Below, in pieces: positions 29,323-37,681 of a stretch of 64,000 nucleotides of DNA. Made by a program: the position numbers and the translations under genes. A model generated the notes under the pieces. That model worked only from the letters and a program-made list of their open reading frames with translations. It did no database searches and was not told where the DNA came from. Location: positions 310,001 through 374,000 of the forward strand of contig NZ_PJIM01000003.1 of NCBI RefSeq assembly GCF_002929295.1. Direction: 5' to 3'. This DNA comes from Arthrobacter sp. SX1312 (GTDB lineage Bacteria > Actinomycetota > Actinomycetes > Actinomycetales > Micrococcaceae). How positions within the stretch are numbered: position 1 is the first letter of the stretch; each line of letters begins with the position of its first letter.

Positions 29323-29994
29323 TCAGGCCTCGACCCGCAACCCCATGCCCTCAGCGAGGAAGGGGGCCAGCACCAGCAGCTGGTGCTCGTCGATCGTGGC
29401 GCCCCGCAGACCGTCGAGGCCGTCGATGCCGCGGAAGCTGCTGGTACGGAGGTCCACGTCCGTCAGCCGGGCGCCGTCGAGCGTGAGGGTACCGACGGTG
29501 CAGTCCCGCAGGGCCAGGCGCGTGGCCAGGGCGCCGGTGAGGTCCAGCTCGCCGATGATGCACCCGCTCAGGAGGACGTCCGTCAGCCGGGCGCTGCGCA
29601 GGTTCACGTAGTCGAGCTTCCCGCCGTCGAGGTGGACGCCGTCGAGCCTGCTGTCGTACAGCTCCGCCGATCCCCACCGGGTGCCACGCAGCGAGGTCTC
29701 GCGCCAGGTGCTGCGCGGCGCCCGGAGGACCGGGGCGAAGAGGTCCTCGAAGGAGCACCCGATGACGCGGGCGCCGCGCAGTTCCGCGTCGTTCAGGGAC
29801 ACCGCCTCGAGCATGCACTCCTGCAGGGTGATCCCGGCCAGGTCCTCGCCGTCGAGCACCAGCCTCTCGTAGTGCTCACCCTCCCGGTGATCGCCGTCGA
29901 GCAGGTCCGGCGCGTCGACGCGGACGAGGCCCCTCGGCGGCTGCAGGGTCAGGCGGGGCGCATTCGTGGTGCTGCGCGTGGGGCGCGGTGGCAT
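29323..29994 (-). CDS. Pentapeptide-repeat protein
   Basis: A 223-residue protein built mainly of pentapeptide repeats of the A(D/N)LxX type (about 60-200), for example the units around LNDAELRGARV and LRSARLTDVLLSG, which fold into a right-handed quadrilateral beta helix. Some family members mimic DNA and protect gyrase (Qnr/MfpA), but the repeats here are irregular and the role is open. There is no signal peptide. ATG 29994 or ATG 30048 are both possible; neither has a strong ribosome site, and I prefer the shorter one because it leaves a promoter region for the divergent permease. Confidence 0.8.
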   Translation of the reverse strand: MPPRPTRSTTNAPRLTLQPPRGLVRVDAPDLLDGDHREGEHYERLVLDGEDLAGITLQECMLEAVSLNDAELRGARVIGCSFEDLFAPVLRAPRSTWRETSLRGTRWGSAELYDSRLDGVHLDGGKLDYVNLRSARLTDVLLSGCIIGELDLTGALATRLALRDCTVGTLTLDGARLTDVDLRTSSFRGIDGLDGLRGATIDEHQLLVLAPFLAEGMGLRVEA

Positions 29995-30124
29995 CGCTGG
30001 ATCCGTTCGTCGTCTCGTCGCTCCGGCCCGGCCGGGCCGGGCCTCCATCCAACCACCGACGCAACACTTCTCCCGAAACCAGCCATCTCATACAGTGGGT
30101 CACCCGACCGAGGATGGAGCCGAC

Positions 30125-31609
30125 ATGCCGACACCCGACAGCACCCCTGACAGAGCACCGGACAGCACGTCCGGGACAGGGACCGAGGACGCCTCCCTCC
30201 TGAAGGTCCTCGGCAACTGGGACGCCCTCGCCCTGGGGTTCGGGGCGATGATCGGCTTCGGCTGGGTGGTGCTGACCGGCGGCTGGATCGCGTCGGCCGG
30301 CACGGGCGGAGCGGTCCTCGCGATGGTGACGGGCGGCGTCATCATGGGCGTCGTCGGCCTCACCTACGCCGAGCTGACCGCCGCCATGCCCAAGGCGGGC
30401 GGCGAGCACAACTTCCTCCTGCGCGGCATGGGCCCCCGCTGGTCCTTCGTGGGGTCCTGGGCCATCACCGGCGGCTACGTCACGATCGTCGCCTTCGAGG
30501 CGGTGGCCCTTCCACGGACCGCCGAGTACATCTTCCCCGGCCTCAGCCGCATCCCCCTCTGGACGGTCGCCGGTGACCAGGTGCACCTGACGTGGGCTCT
30601 CGTCGGCGCGATCGCCGCCGTCGTCGTCACCCTCATCAACATCCGCGGCGTGAAGATCGCGGGGGCCGCGCAGACCTTCGTGGTGGTCTTCCTCCTCGTC
30701 ATCGGACTGATCCTGGTCTTCGGCAGCGTCACCGGCGGATCGGTGACCAACATGGAGCCCTTCTTCACGGGAGGCTCGGCCGGGTTCTTCGCCGTCCTCG
30801 TCGTGGTGCCGTTCCTGTTCGTCGGCTTCGACGTCATCCCGCAGTCCGCGGAGGAGGTGGACATCCCCGCCCGGCAGATCGGCCGCCTCGTCGTCGTCGC
30901 CGTGATCCTCGCGACCATCTGGTACGTGATGACCATCCTGACCACCTCGTCCGCCATGCCCGCGAGCGAGCTCGCCACCACGGACATCGCGACGGCCGAC
31001 GCGATGGGCGCCATGTTCGGCTCGGACCTCATGGCCAACGTGCTCATCGCCGGCGGCATCGCGGGCATCCTCACCTCCTGGAACTCGCTGCTCCTGGGGG
31101 CGTCCCGCCTCATGTACTCCATGGCCCGCTCCGGCATGCTGCCCCGCTGGTTCGGGGTGCTGCACCCGCGCTACCGGACTCCGGTGAACGCCCTGATCTT
31201 CATCGGCGCGCTGTCCTTCGCGGCACCGTTCTTCGGCACCCAGATGCTCGGCTGGCTCGTCGACTCCGGTGCCCCCAGCATCGTCCTCGCGTACATCCTG
31301 GTGTCGCTCGTCTTCGTGATCCTGCGCCGCCGCGAACCGGGGATGGAGCGGCCGCTGCGTATCGGCGGGGCGGGCAACGGCGGCACCGTGATCGGCTGGA
31401 TCGCCGTCATCCTCTGCGTCGCCCTGCTCAGCCTGTACCTGCCCGGCATGCCCGCGGCCCTCACGCCGCCGCCGTGGATCCTCTTCGGGCTGTGGTGGGT
31501 CCTGGGCGCCGTCTTCCTCCTGCGCATCCCCCGTGGCATCGCACCAGGGCACGACGCCGAGGAACGGCTCCTCGACCGGCTCGCCGACCGCGCGGGACAG
31601 GCCCGCTGA
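30125..31609 (+). CDS. APC superfamily amino-acid permease
   Basis: A 494-residue transporter with twelve predicted helices and a 25-residue hydrophilic N-terminus. The first helix has the conserved GFGAMIGFGWVVLTGGW glycine-rich segment that binds the amino-acid backbone in APC carriers, and helix 3-6 features (PKAGGEHNF, FDVIPQSAEEV) match the amino acid/polyamine/organocation family. The PQSAEEV element also occurs in ethanolamine or glutamate-type carriers; the substrate is not clear. ATG 30125 follows GAGCCGAC, a weak ribosome site. A membrane protein gene follows after 67 nt. Confidence 0.85.
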   Translation: MPTPDSTPDRAPDSTSGTGTEDASLLKVLGNWDALALGFGAMIGFGWVVLTGGWIASAGTGGAVLAMVTGGVIMGVVGLTYAELTAAMPKAGGEHNFLLRGMGPRWSFVGSWAITGGYVTIVAFEAVALPRTAEYIFPGLSRIPLWTVAGDQVHLTWALVGAIAAVVVTLINIRGVKIAGAAQTFVVVFLLVIGLILVFGSVTGGSVTNMEPFFTGGSAGFFAVLVVVPFLFVGFDVIPQSAEEVDIPARQIGRLVVVAVILATIWYVMTILTTSSAMPASELATTDIATADAMGAMFGSDLMANVLIAGGIAGILTSWNSLLLGASRLMYSMARSGMLPRWFGVLHPRYRTPVNALIFIGALSFAAPFFGTQMLGWLVDSGAPSIVLAYILVSLVFVILRRREPGMERPLRIGGAGNGGTVIGWIAVILCVALLSLYLPGMPAALTPPPWILFGLWWVLGAVFLLRIPRGIAPGHDAEERLLDRLADRAGQAR

Positions 31610-31676
31610 CCTCACGGCCGGCGGCAGCACGCGTGCTTTACTGGGGTCATTCGTCGATCCAGGGGGAGGGCAACCG

Positions 31677-32144
31677 ATGACCGGTGACGGCTCGCAGTCC
31701 GTGCACGATCCACGCTACGAGGGCATCTACCAGCGTGGTGGTGCCTCCGCTCCGGCAGCGAGGAGAGGCTCACCGGCCCCCGGCGCTCCCGCCCTGCCGC
31801 CGATCGCCGAACCGCACGGCCCCGCGACCTCCGTGATCCGCGAGGTGGCGCCGGAGCCGGACGGCCCGGCGGCCCGTGCGGCGTCCCCGCGCAATCCGTA
31901 CGACCCCTGGATCTGGGGCGTCGCCGGAGTCCTCGTGGCACTCGGTGCCTACCTCCTCGCGGCACCGATCATCCACGCACAGCAGTACGCCGAGGCGTTC
32001 CCCGCCGGGCAGATGGGCCCCTACACCGCACCCTGGTTCAGCTACGTGAGCATGGCCGCACCGATCCTGCTGATGCTCGGTGTGGCGACGGCCGTCGTCC
32101 AGCTCTTCGTCCTCTCGATCCGCCACACGCTGACTGCACGCTGA
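31677..32144 (+). CDS. Hypothetical protein with two membrane helices
   Basis: A 155-residue protein with a long, disordered, Pro/Ala-rich cytoplasmic N-terminus (1-75) and two membrane segments (about 79-98 and 123-146) separated by a short loop rich in Tyr and Pro. I do not recognise a named family. ATG 31677 has GGGGGAGGG 6 nt upstream, a strong ribosome site that fixes the start. It is 67 nt downstream of the permease gene in the same direction. Confidence 0.7.
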   Translation: MTGDGSQSVHDPRYEGIYQRGGASAPAARRGSPAPGAPALPPIAEPHGPATSVIREVAPEPDGPAARAASPRNPYDPWIWGVAGVLVALGAYLLAAPIIHAQQYAEAFPAGQMGPYTAPWFSYVSMAAPILLMLGVATAVVQLFVLSIRHTLTAR

Positions 32145-32150
32145 CCGGGG

Positions 32151-32183
32151 GCTGATCGACTGCTGATCGACTGCTGATCGACT
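32151..32183. repeat. Three perfect 11-bp tandem repeats
   Basis: GCTGATCGACT is repeated three times without error (32151-32161, 32162-32172, 32173-32183), with a degenerate fourth copy GGTGATG after it. It lies between the small membrane protein stop and the glutaminase start, 63 nt upstream of the latter. An 11-bp period is close to one helical turn, so it could hold stacked protein-binding sites. Confidence 0.9.
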
Positions 32184-32246
32184 GGTGATGTGTCGCCGAC
32201 CGTTCGCCGATCAGGGGCAGGGCGCCGCCCCCGTAGTGTGGAGAGC

Positions 32247-34061
32247 ATGGAATCCCCGATCGAGAGCTACCTGAAGACCATTCACCGGGAGATCTCCGAT
32301 CTCAGGGACGGCAAGCCCTACAGCACCATCCCCGCGATGGCGAACGTCGACCCCGACAACTTCGGCATCTGCCTGACGACGGTGGACGGCTACATGTACG
32401 AGATCGGTGACACCCGCGAGGAGTTCACCATCCAGTCCATCTCGAAGCCCTTCACGTACGGGCTGGCGCTGGCCGACCTCGGCATGGAGGCCGTGGACGC
32501 GAAGGTCGACGTCGAGCCGTCCGGGGACACGTTCAACGAGATCTCCCTCGCACCCGGGAGCGGCCGCCCGTCAAACGCGATGATCAACGCGGGCGCACTC
32601 ACCGCCACGTCCCTCGTCCGGTCGCGGGGCGGCAACACGCGCTTCAAGCGGATCCTCAGCACCTACTCGCAGTTCGCGGGCAGACAGCTGGGCGTCGACG
32701 AGGAGATCTTCCGCTCGGAGGTCGAGCACGGCCACCGCAACCGCGCACTCGCCTACCTGCTGCGGTCCTTCGACATCATCGAGTCGGATCCGACGCCGGT
32801 GATCGAGGACTACTTCCGGCAGTGCTCGGTGATGGTCAACTGCATGGACCTCTCGGTCATGGCGGCCACGCTCGCGAACTCGGGGCGCAATCCGCTCACG
32901 GGCGTGGAGGTGATGGACCTGCTCGCCGTCGAGCGGGTCCTGTCCGTCATGACCACGTGCGGCATGTACGACGACGCCGGGTCCTGGATCAGCACGGTGG
33001 GCATGCCCGCCAAGAGCGGCGTGGCCGGCGGCACCATCGCCGTCCTGCCCGGCCAGGTGGGCCTCGCCATCTACTCGCCGCCCCTCGACGAGCACGGCAG
33101 CAGCGTCCGCGGCATGGCCACGAGCCAGCGCCTGTCCCGTGACATGGAGCTGCACTTCGTCCGTGCCGCACGGGCCGGGAAGTCCGCCATCCGTGCCACC
33201 TACGACATCCTGGCCGCGCCGTCGGGCATCCGGCGGACCGACGAGGCGATGGACGTCCTCCGGGAGCACGGGCACCGGGCCCAGGTGATCGAACTCAACG
33301 GCGACCTGCTCTTCGCGGGCACGGAGTCCATGGTGCGCGAACTGAGCGGGCTCGACGACGACGTCGACTTCGTGATCCTCGACCTGCGCCGCGTCGACGA
33401 GGTCGCCGACGTCTCGCTGCGCCTGCTCGGCGAGGTGCGGGAGAACCTCACGGCCATGGGGTGCGACCTCGTGCTGATCGACGGCGAGGGCACCCTCGCG
33501 GAGACCTTCAAGGACGTGGACCGGCCCGTCCCCACCTTCGACACACGCACCGCCGCCGTCGAGTGGTGCGAGAACGAGCTCATCACGCGGTACGGCGGGG
33601 ACCTCCTGCTCCCGTCGACGGTGGAGGTGTCCCAGTGCCCGGCCCTGAGCCCGCTCACCGCCGAGGACGTCGAGGCCCTGACCCTGCGGATGGAGGACCG
33701 CACTTACGAGAAGGGCCACGTGGTGCGGCGCGTGGGGCAGTCCTTCGGCGGCGTCTACTTCATCCTCTCCGGCAAGATCGTCACCTCGGTGCCCGGCCCC
33801 TCCGGCGAGCGCCTCAAGCTGACCACCCTGAGCGCCGGCATGACGTTCGGCGAACTGGCGCTCGGCAGCGACGACCGCCAGGAGACCACCGTCAAGGCAC
33901 TGGAGGACGTGCACGTGAAGGTACTCACGGCCCAGGCCATCCGGGCCATCGAGAAGGAGGACCCGAACCTCGCCGTCGAGCTCTGGAAGGCGCTGACCCG
34001 GGACGCCTACACGCGCGTGGACCTGTACCTGCGCGAGACCGCAGTGCGGATCCGGGACTAG
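32247..34061 (+). CDS. glsA: Glutaminase fused to STAS and cyclic-nucleotide-binding domains
   Basis: A 604-residue protein converting glutamine to glutamate and ammonia. Residues 1-310 are the serine-dependent glutaminase of the beta-lactamase-like fold, with catalytic Ser64-x-x-Lys67 in SISK, plus GMPAKSGVAGG. Residues about 335-440 form a STAS domain (VIELNGDLLF, VIDFVILDLRRVDEVADVS-type pattern) and about 475-595 a cNMP-binding domain (GGVYFILSGKI, GMTFGELALGS). Typical bacterial glutaminases end near residue 310, so this is a regulated version, possibly responding to cAMP. ATG 32247 follows GGAGAG. The epimerase gene begins 9 nt after its stop. Confidence 0.93.
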   Translation: MESPIESYLKTIHREISDLRDGKPYSTIPAMANVDPDNFGICLTTVDGYMYEIGDTREEFTIQSISKPFTYGLALADLGMEAVDAKVDVEPSGDTFNEISLAPGSGRPSNAMINAGALTATSLVRSRGGNTRFKRILSTYSQFAGRQLGVDEEIFRSEVEHGHRNRALAYLLRSFDIIESDPTPVIEDYFRQCSVMVNCMDLSVMAATLANSGRNPLTGVEVMDLLAVERVLSVMTTCGMYDDAGSWISTVGMPAKSGVAGGTIAVLPGQVGLAIYSPPLDEHGSSVRGMATSQRLSRDMELHFVRAARAGKSAIRATYDILAAPSGIRRTDEAMDVLREHGHRAQVIELNGDLLFAGTESMVRELSGLDDDVDFVILDLRRVDEVADVSLRLLGEVRENLTAMGCDLVLIDGEGTLAETFKDVDRPVPTFDTRTAAVEWCENELITRYGGDLLLPSTVEVSQCPALSPLTAEDVEALTLRMEDRTYEKGHVVRRVGQSFGGVYFILSGKIVTSVPGPSGERLKLTTLSAGMTFGELALGSDDRQETTVKALEDVHVKVLTAQAIRAIEKEDPNLAVELWKALTRDAYTRVDLYLRETAVRIRD

Positions 34062-34070
34062 GGGCGCGCG

Positions 34071-34916
34071 ATGACGGTACTGATTGCAGGCTGCGGGGAT
34101 CTCGGGACCGAGGTGGGGCTGCGCCTGGCCGCCCGGGGCGAGCGCGTGGTCGGCTGGCGCCGATCGGCCGGACGCCTCCCCGCCGCGATCGAGGGCGTGG
34201 CCGCCGACCTGACGGGGGACCTGCCGCCCGTCCCGGCGGACACCGACGTGGTGGTCATCGCCACCGCCGCCGGGGACCGCACCGAGGCCGCCTACCGCAG
34301 TGCCTACGTCGACGCGACCCGCAACGTCCTGGCCGCACTCCGGCGCGACGGCGTCACGCCCCGGCGGATCATCTTCGTCTCCTCCACGGCGGTGTACGGG
34401 GACTTCGACGGCGCTCTCGTCACCGAGGAATCACCGGCGGAGAGCACGGCCCCCACGGCCCGGCTGGTCCGGGAGGCCGAGCAGGTCCTCCTCGGGGGCT
34501 CGGCCAACGGGACGGTCCTCCGGCTCTCGGGCATCTACGGCCCCGGCCGCACCCGCCTGATCGACCAGGTGCGGAGCGGGAGCGCGGTGCTGCCCCCCGA
34601 GCCGCAGTGGACCAACCGGATCCACCGCGACGACGCCGCGGCCGCGATCGTGCACCTGGTCACCAGGGTCGCGTCCCCCGCGCCGATCTACCTCGGCAGC
34701 GACGAGCTGCCGGTGGATCTCAGCGAGGTGCTGAGGTTCCTCGCCGCCGAGCTGGACCTGCCGGAACCGCCGGCGGGTGAGCCGACGTCGGGCCGGGGCG
34801 GCGCCCGCCGCGTGGACAGCAGCCTGCTCCGCGCGACCGGCTTCACCTTCGAATACCCGACCTACCGCGAGGGCTACCGGGCGGTGCTCGCCGGCCAGGG
34901 CGTCAGGCACCCCTAG
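34071..34916 (+). CDS. NAD-dependent epimerase/dehydratase family protein (YeeZ-like)
   Basis: A 281-residue extended-type Rossmann protein. It opens TVLIAGCGDLGTEVG, a Gly-rich nucleotide-binding loop, and keeps IIFVSSTAVYG, the Ser/Tyr region of epimerases, but lacks an obvious downstream YxxxK lysine (the sequence continues into TARLVREAE), so redox chemistry may be altered as in YeeZ-like proteins. It follows the glutaminase gene after 9 nt and is likely co-transcribed. Its last 14 bases overlap the convergent GT87 gene. Confidence 0.8.
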   Translation: MTVLIAGCGDLGTEVGLRLAARGERVVGWRRSAGRLPAAIEGVAADLTGDLPPVPADTDVVVIATAAGDRTEAAYRSAYVDATRNVLAALRRDGVTPRRIIFVSSTAVYGDFDGALVTEESPAESTAPTARLVREAEQVLLGGSANGTVLRLSGIYGPGRTRLIDQVRSGSAVLPPEPQWTNRIHRDDAAAAIVHLVTRVASPAPIYLGSDELPVDLSEVLRFLAAELDLPEPPAGEPTSGRGGARRVDSSLLRATGFTFEYPTYREGYRAVLAGQGVRHP

Positions 34917-36162
34917 GCGAGGCGGCCTCCGCCGCCGAACGCGCCCGCGCCGTGAGGCGCCCCAGCCGCACGAGCGACCACACGAAGATGCTCACCACGA
35001 GCAGGTTCCGCAGCGTCAGGAGGACGGCGACGGCGGGGTTCAGGTCGTAGCGCAGGGCGTCGTAGAACACGGGGTAGACGAGCGTGGTCAGTGCGGCCGT
35101 CGCGACCATCGCGATCGCCGGGTAGCGCCACTCCGCCGCCCGGTCCAGCACGAGGCCCGCGGCGATCGTCGCCGTGATCCACAGCATGAACTGCGGCGAG
35201 CCCACCTTGTTGAACACCACCAGGGTGCTGACGAGGGCCAGCGATCCGGTGGCGAGCAGCGCCCCCGGCTCGGCGCCGCGGTGCAGGGCGATCGCGAGGA
35301 ACACGGCGACCAGGAGCACCGTGAGGGCGAGCAGCGGGGACATCAGGTCCCCCACCAGTCCGCTCAGGGCCCCCCGGACCTCCATGGTGTTGATGACCTC
35401 GTCCTCGAAGAAGTAGGCGCCGGAGGTCCCCGTGATCGCCTGCCACACTCCCGGCGTGCTGAGCGGGGCCTCGAGCTGCATGCCGCGCGCGCCCTGCGCG
35501 CTCAGGAAGCCGGTGAGGTTGCGGACGTCGCCGAACACCGCCACCACGACGGCGATGCCCGCGGTGAGCGCGGCGCCCGCCGCGAGGATCCGGAGCCGGC
35601 CCTCACGGACGACGACGAGCGCGGCGAGCACCACGGCGGCCGGCCACACCTTCATCCAGGTGGCGGCGCTGAGCAGGAGTGACGCGGCGAACGGGCGCGT
35701 GGCGACGATCAGCAGCGCCGTGATGACCAGGGGCGCGGTCAGCCCGTCGATCCTGCCGACGGCCACCGGCCCGAGGAGCGCGGTGGCGGTGAGCCACCAG
35801 TAGGCGGCCGTGAACGACGACGGCGTGCCCCGCCGGATCAGCGCGGCGACACCGACGGCGTTGAGGCCCGCGAAGAGCACGAACCAGGCGAACTGGTACA
35901 GGTGGGGTCCGAACACCGCGGCCACGAGCATCGGGGCGAGCGCGCCGGCCGGGTAGACCCACGCCGTGTCGATGCCCTGCCACACGCCGTCGCCCAGCGC
36001 CTGGTACGCCCACTCCCGGTAGAAACGCACGTCGCTGAGCACTCCCCCGCCGAGGATGAAGGGCAGCAGCCGCGCGAGGAAACCGGCGTGGACGAGGGCG
36101 AAGAACAGCCAGACCGAGCGGGCGCTGTTGCGGGTCTCCGGACGGGGCGGGCGGATGCGCAC
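34903..36162 (-). CDS. GT87 family (DUF2029) polyprenyl-phosphate mannosyltransferase-like protein
   Basis: A 419-residue membrane GT-C glycosyltransferase with about ten to twelve helices. The first extracytoplasmic loop carries the acidic residue typical of GT-C enzymes in LSDVRFYREWA, and family features such as GRIDGLTAPL and TWMKVWPA follow. In actinobacteria GT87 enzymes add mannose or arabinose to lipoglycans from polyprenyl-phosphate donors. GTG 36162 has AGGAG at 7 nt spacing, which decides the start against a longer open frame to 36324. The 3' end overlaps the epimerase gene by 14 bp. Confidence 0.82.
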   Translation of the reverse strand: MRIRPPRPETRNSARSVWLFFALVHAGFLARLLPFILGGGVLSDVRFYREWAYQALGDGVWQGIDTAWVYPAGALAPMLVAAVFGPHLYQFAWFVLFAGLNAVGVAALIRRGTPSSFTAAYWWLTATALLGPVAVGRIDGLTAPLVITALLIVATRPFAASLLLSAATWMKVWPAAVVLAALVVVREGRLRILAAGAALTAGIAVVVAVFGDVRNLTGFLSAQGARGMQLEAPLSTPGVWQAITGTSGAYFFEDEVINTMEVRGALSGLVGDLMSPLLALTVLLVAVFLAIALHRGAEPGALLATGSLALVSTLVVFNKVGSPQFMLWITATIAAGLVLDRAAEWRYPAIAMVATAALTTLVYPVFYDALRYDLNPAVAVLLTLRNLLVVSIFVWSLVRLGRLTARARSAAEAASPRGA

Positions 36163-36271
36163 GGATGGCTCCTGATCGGCGGGTGGCGGCAGCGGCCATC
36201 GTCTCACCCACCGCGTGGCACGCGCCAATCTACCCGGCGCCCTCGGGACCGCGGGGGCATACCCTTGGGCG

Positions 36272-36688
36272 ATGACACGGCGCGAGGTGTTCCCGATCAT
36301 CAACTGCAGCGACCTGGCCTCCACGTGCGCGTTCTACGAACGCGTGTTCGCGGCCCGCCGGATCTACCGGTTCCCCGAGGAGGGTGAACCGGTCTACGTC
36401 ACGCTGCGCATCGGGGACGGGCAGCTCGCCCTGGGGGTCGGCACGTCGCCGGCCCTGTACGGCGCCACGCCCCTGCCGGCCACCGGCCACGCGGTCGACG
36501 TCTGCCTCTACGTGGAGGACCTCGCGGCCGTCGTCGACGCCGCGCGCGAGGCGGAGGCGCCGGTGCCGCTGCCTCCGACGCCCATGCCGTGGGGTGAGAC
36601 GGTGGCCTACGTCCGCGACCCGGAGGGCACCATGCTGCTGGTCATCCAGGCGCCTGCGGAGGCGCGCCCGGAAGGCCGGCGACCCTGA
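36272..36688 (+). CDS. VOC/glyoxalase superfamily protein
   Basis: A 138-residue vicinal-oxygen-chelate fold protein made of two beta-alpha-beta3 units. The first shows NCSDLASTCAFYERVFA and the second VEDLAAVVDAA ending YVRDPEGTMLLV, which is the usual ending in VOC enzymes with a metal-binding glutamate. Metal ligands cannot be assigned with certainty, so it may be a dioxygenase, glyoxalase or resistance-type binding protein. ATG 36272 is chosen because upstream in-frame sequence lies in the promoter zone of the divergent GT87 gene. Confidence 0.82.
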   Translation: MTRREVFPIINCSDLASTCAFYERVFAARRIYRFPEEGEPVYVTLRIGDGQLALGVGTSPALYGATPLPATGHAVDVCLYVEDLAAVVDAAREAEAPVPLPPTPMPWGETVAYVRDPEGTMLLVIQAPAEARPEGRRP

Positions 36689-36694
36689 CCGGGA

Positions 36695-37681
36695 CTACCC
36701 CCTGGAGGGCACGTAGCCGAGCGCCTTGTCGACGACGCCGGGCAGCGGCCGGCCCTCCAGCCACAGCAGGAAGTTCCGCTCGAACTGCGCGGCGAGGTCG
36801 TCCAGCCAGGAATCGGCGTTGCTGGCCATGTGCGGCGTGACGAGGACCGTCGGCAGGGACCACAGCGGATGGTCCGGCGGGAGCGGCTCGACGGCGACGG
36901 TGTCCAGCACGGCGCCCGCGATCATCCCGCCCGCGAGGGAGCGGACGAGCGCCTCCTCGTCCACGAGCCGGCCCCGGCCCACGTTGATCACCACCGCCGA
37001 CGCCGGAAGCGCCCCGATGACCTCCGCGCTCACGAGGTTCTCGGTGGCCGGCGTCAAGGGCGCCACGAGGACGAGCCAGTCGACGTCGCCCACCACACCC
37101 GCCAGGTCGGCGGAGGCATGGATACGGCCGAAGTCGTCGTCGTGCCCGACGGCGGTGCGGCCCGCCCCCTCGACGCGCACCCCGACCGCCCGGAGGAGCC
37201 GTGCCGTGTGGCGGCCGATGCTGCCCGTGCCCACGACGAGCGCACGGGTCCCGGCGATGTTCCGGCCCTCGCGCCACGCCCACTGCCCGGCCCGCTGCTG
37301 ATCGCGCAGCGGACCGAAGCCCTTCGCGGAGTGGAGCATGGCGCCGAGCACGTACTCGGCCATCGGCTGGTCGAAGACGCCGTGCGCGTTCGTGACGACG
37401 ACGTCGGAGGCCACGAGCCCGGGGAACAGGAGCTTGTCCACGCCGGCCGCGGCGACGTGCAGCCAGCGCAGCGATCCGGCGGCATGCCAGGCAGCGGGCA
37501 GCGCCCCGGAGAAGTAGTCCCACAGGTAGAGCACCTCGGCGCCGTCGAGCGCGCGGTCGAGGTCGGCGGCCTGCGCCACCCTCACCTCGGCGAGCCCGGC
37601 GACGCGCTCGAGCCCCCGCACGGGCCGCGACCCCTCGAGCACGGCCACCACCGGTCGGCTGGGCACCGGTCGGCTACGCAC
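36695..37681 (-). CDS. D-2-hydroxyacid dehydrogenase
   Basis: A 328-residue NAD(P)-dependent dehydrogenase that would reduce 2-oxo acids. The cofactor site reads VVGTGSIGRHTARLL; the catalytic triad is represented by the Arg after NVGRGRLVDEEAL, the Glu in the VAVEPLP segment and His in VTPHMA. Two GTG starts are possible (37681 and 37666), neither with a clear ribosome site; the longer one overlaps the AI-2E transporter stop by 8 bp and may use coupled translation. It converges with the VOC gene with only 6 nt between the stops. Confidence 0.87.
   Translation of the reverse strand: MRSRPVPSRPVVAVLEGSRPVRGLERVAGLAEVRVAQAADLDRALDGAEVLYLWDYFSGALPAAWHAAGSLRWLHVAAAGVDKLLFPGLVASDVVVTNAHGVFDQPMAEYVLGAMLHSAKGFGPLRDQQRAGQWAWREGRNIAGTRALVVGTGSIGRHTARLLRAVGVRVEGAGRTAVGHDDDFGRIHASADLAGVVGDVDWLVLVAPLTPATENLVSAEVIGALPASAVVINVGRGRLVDEEALVRSLAGGMIAGAVLDTVAVEPLPPDHPLWSLPTVLVTPHMASNADSWLDDLAAQFERNFLLWLEGRPLPGVVDKALGYVPSRG

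Noticed and set aside
32151-32183. Short tandem repeats as a CRISPR array
   Set aside because: The 11-bp units are contiguous without spacers and no cas genes are present; none of the other repeats has spacer structure either.
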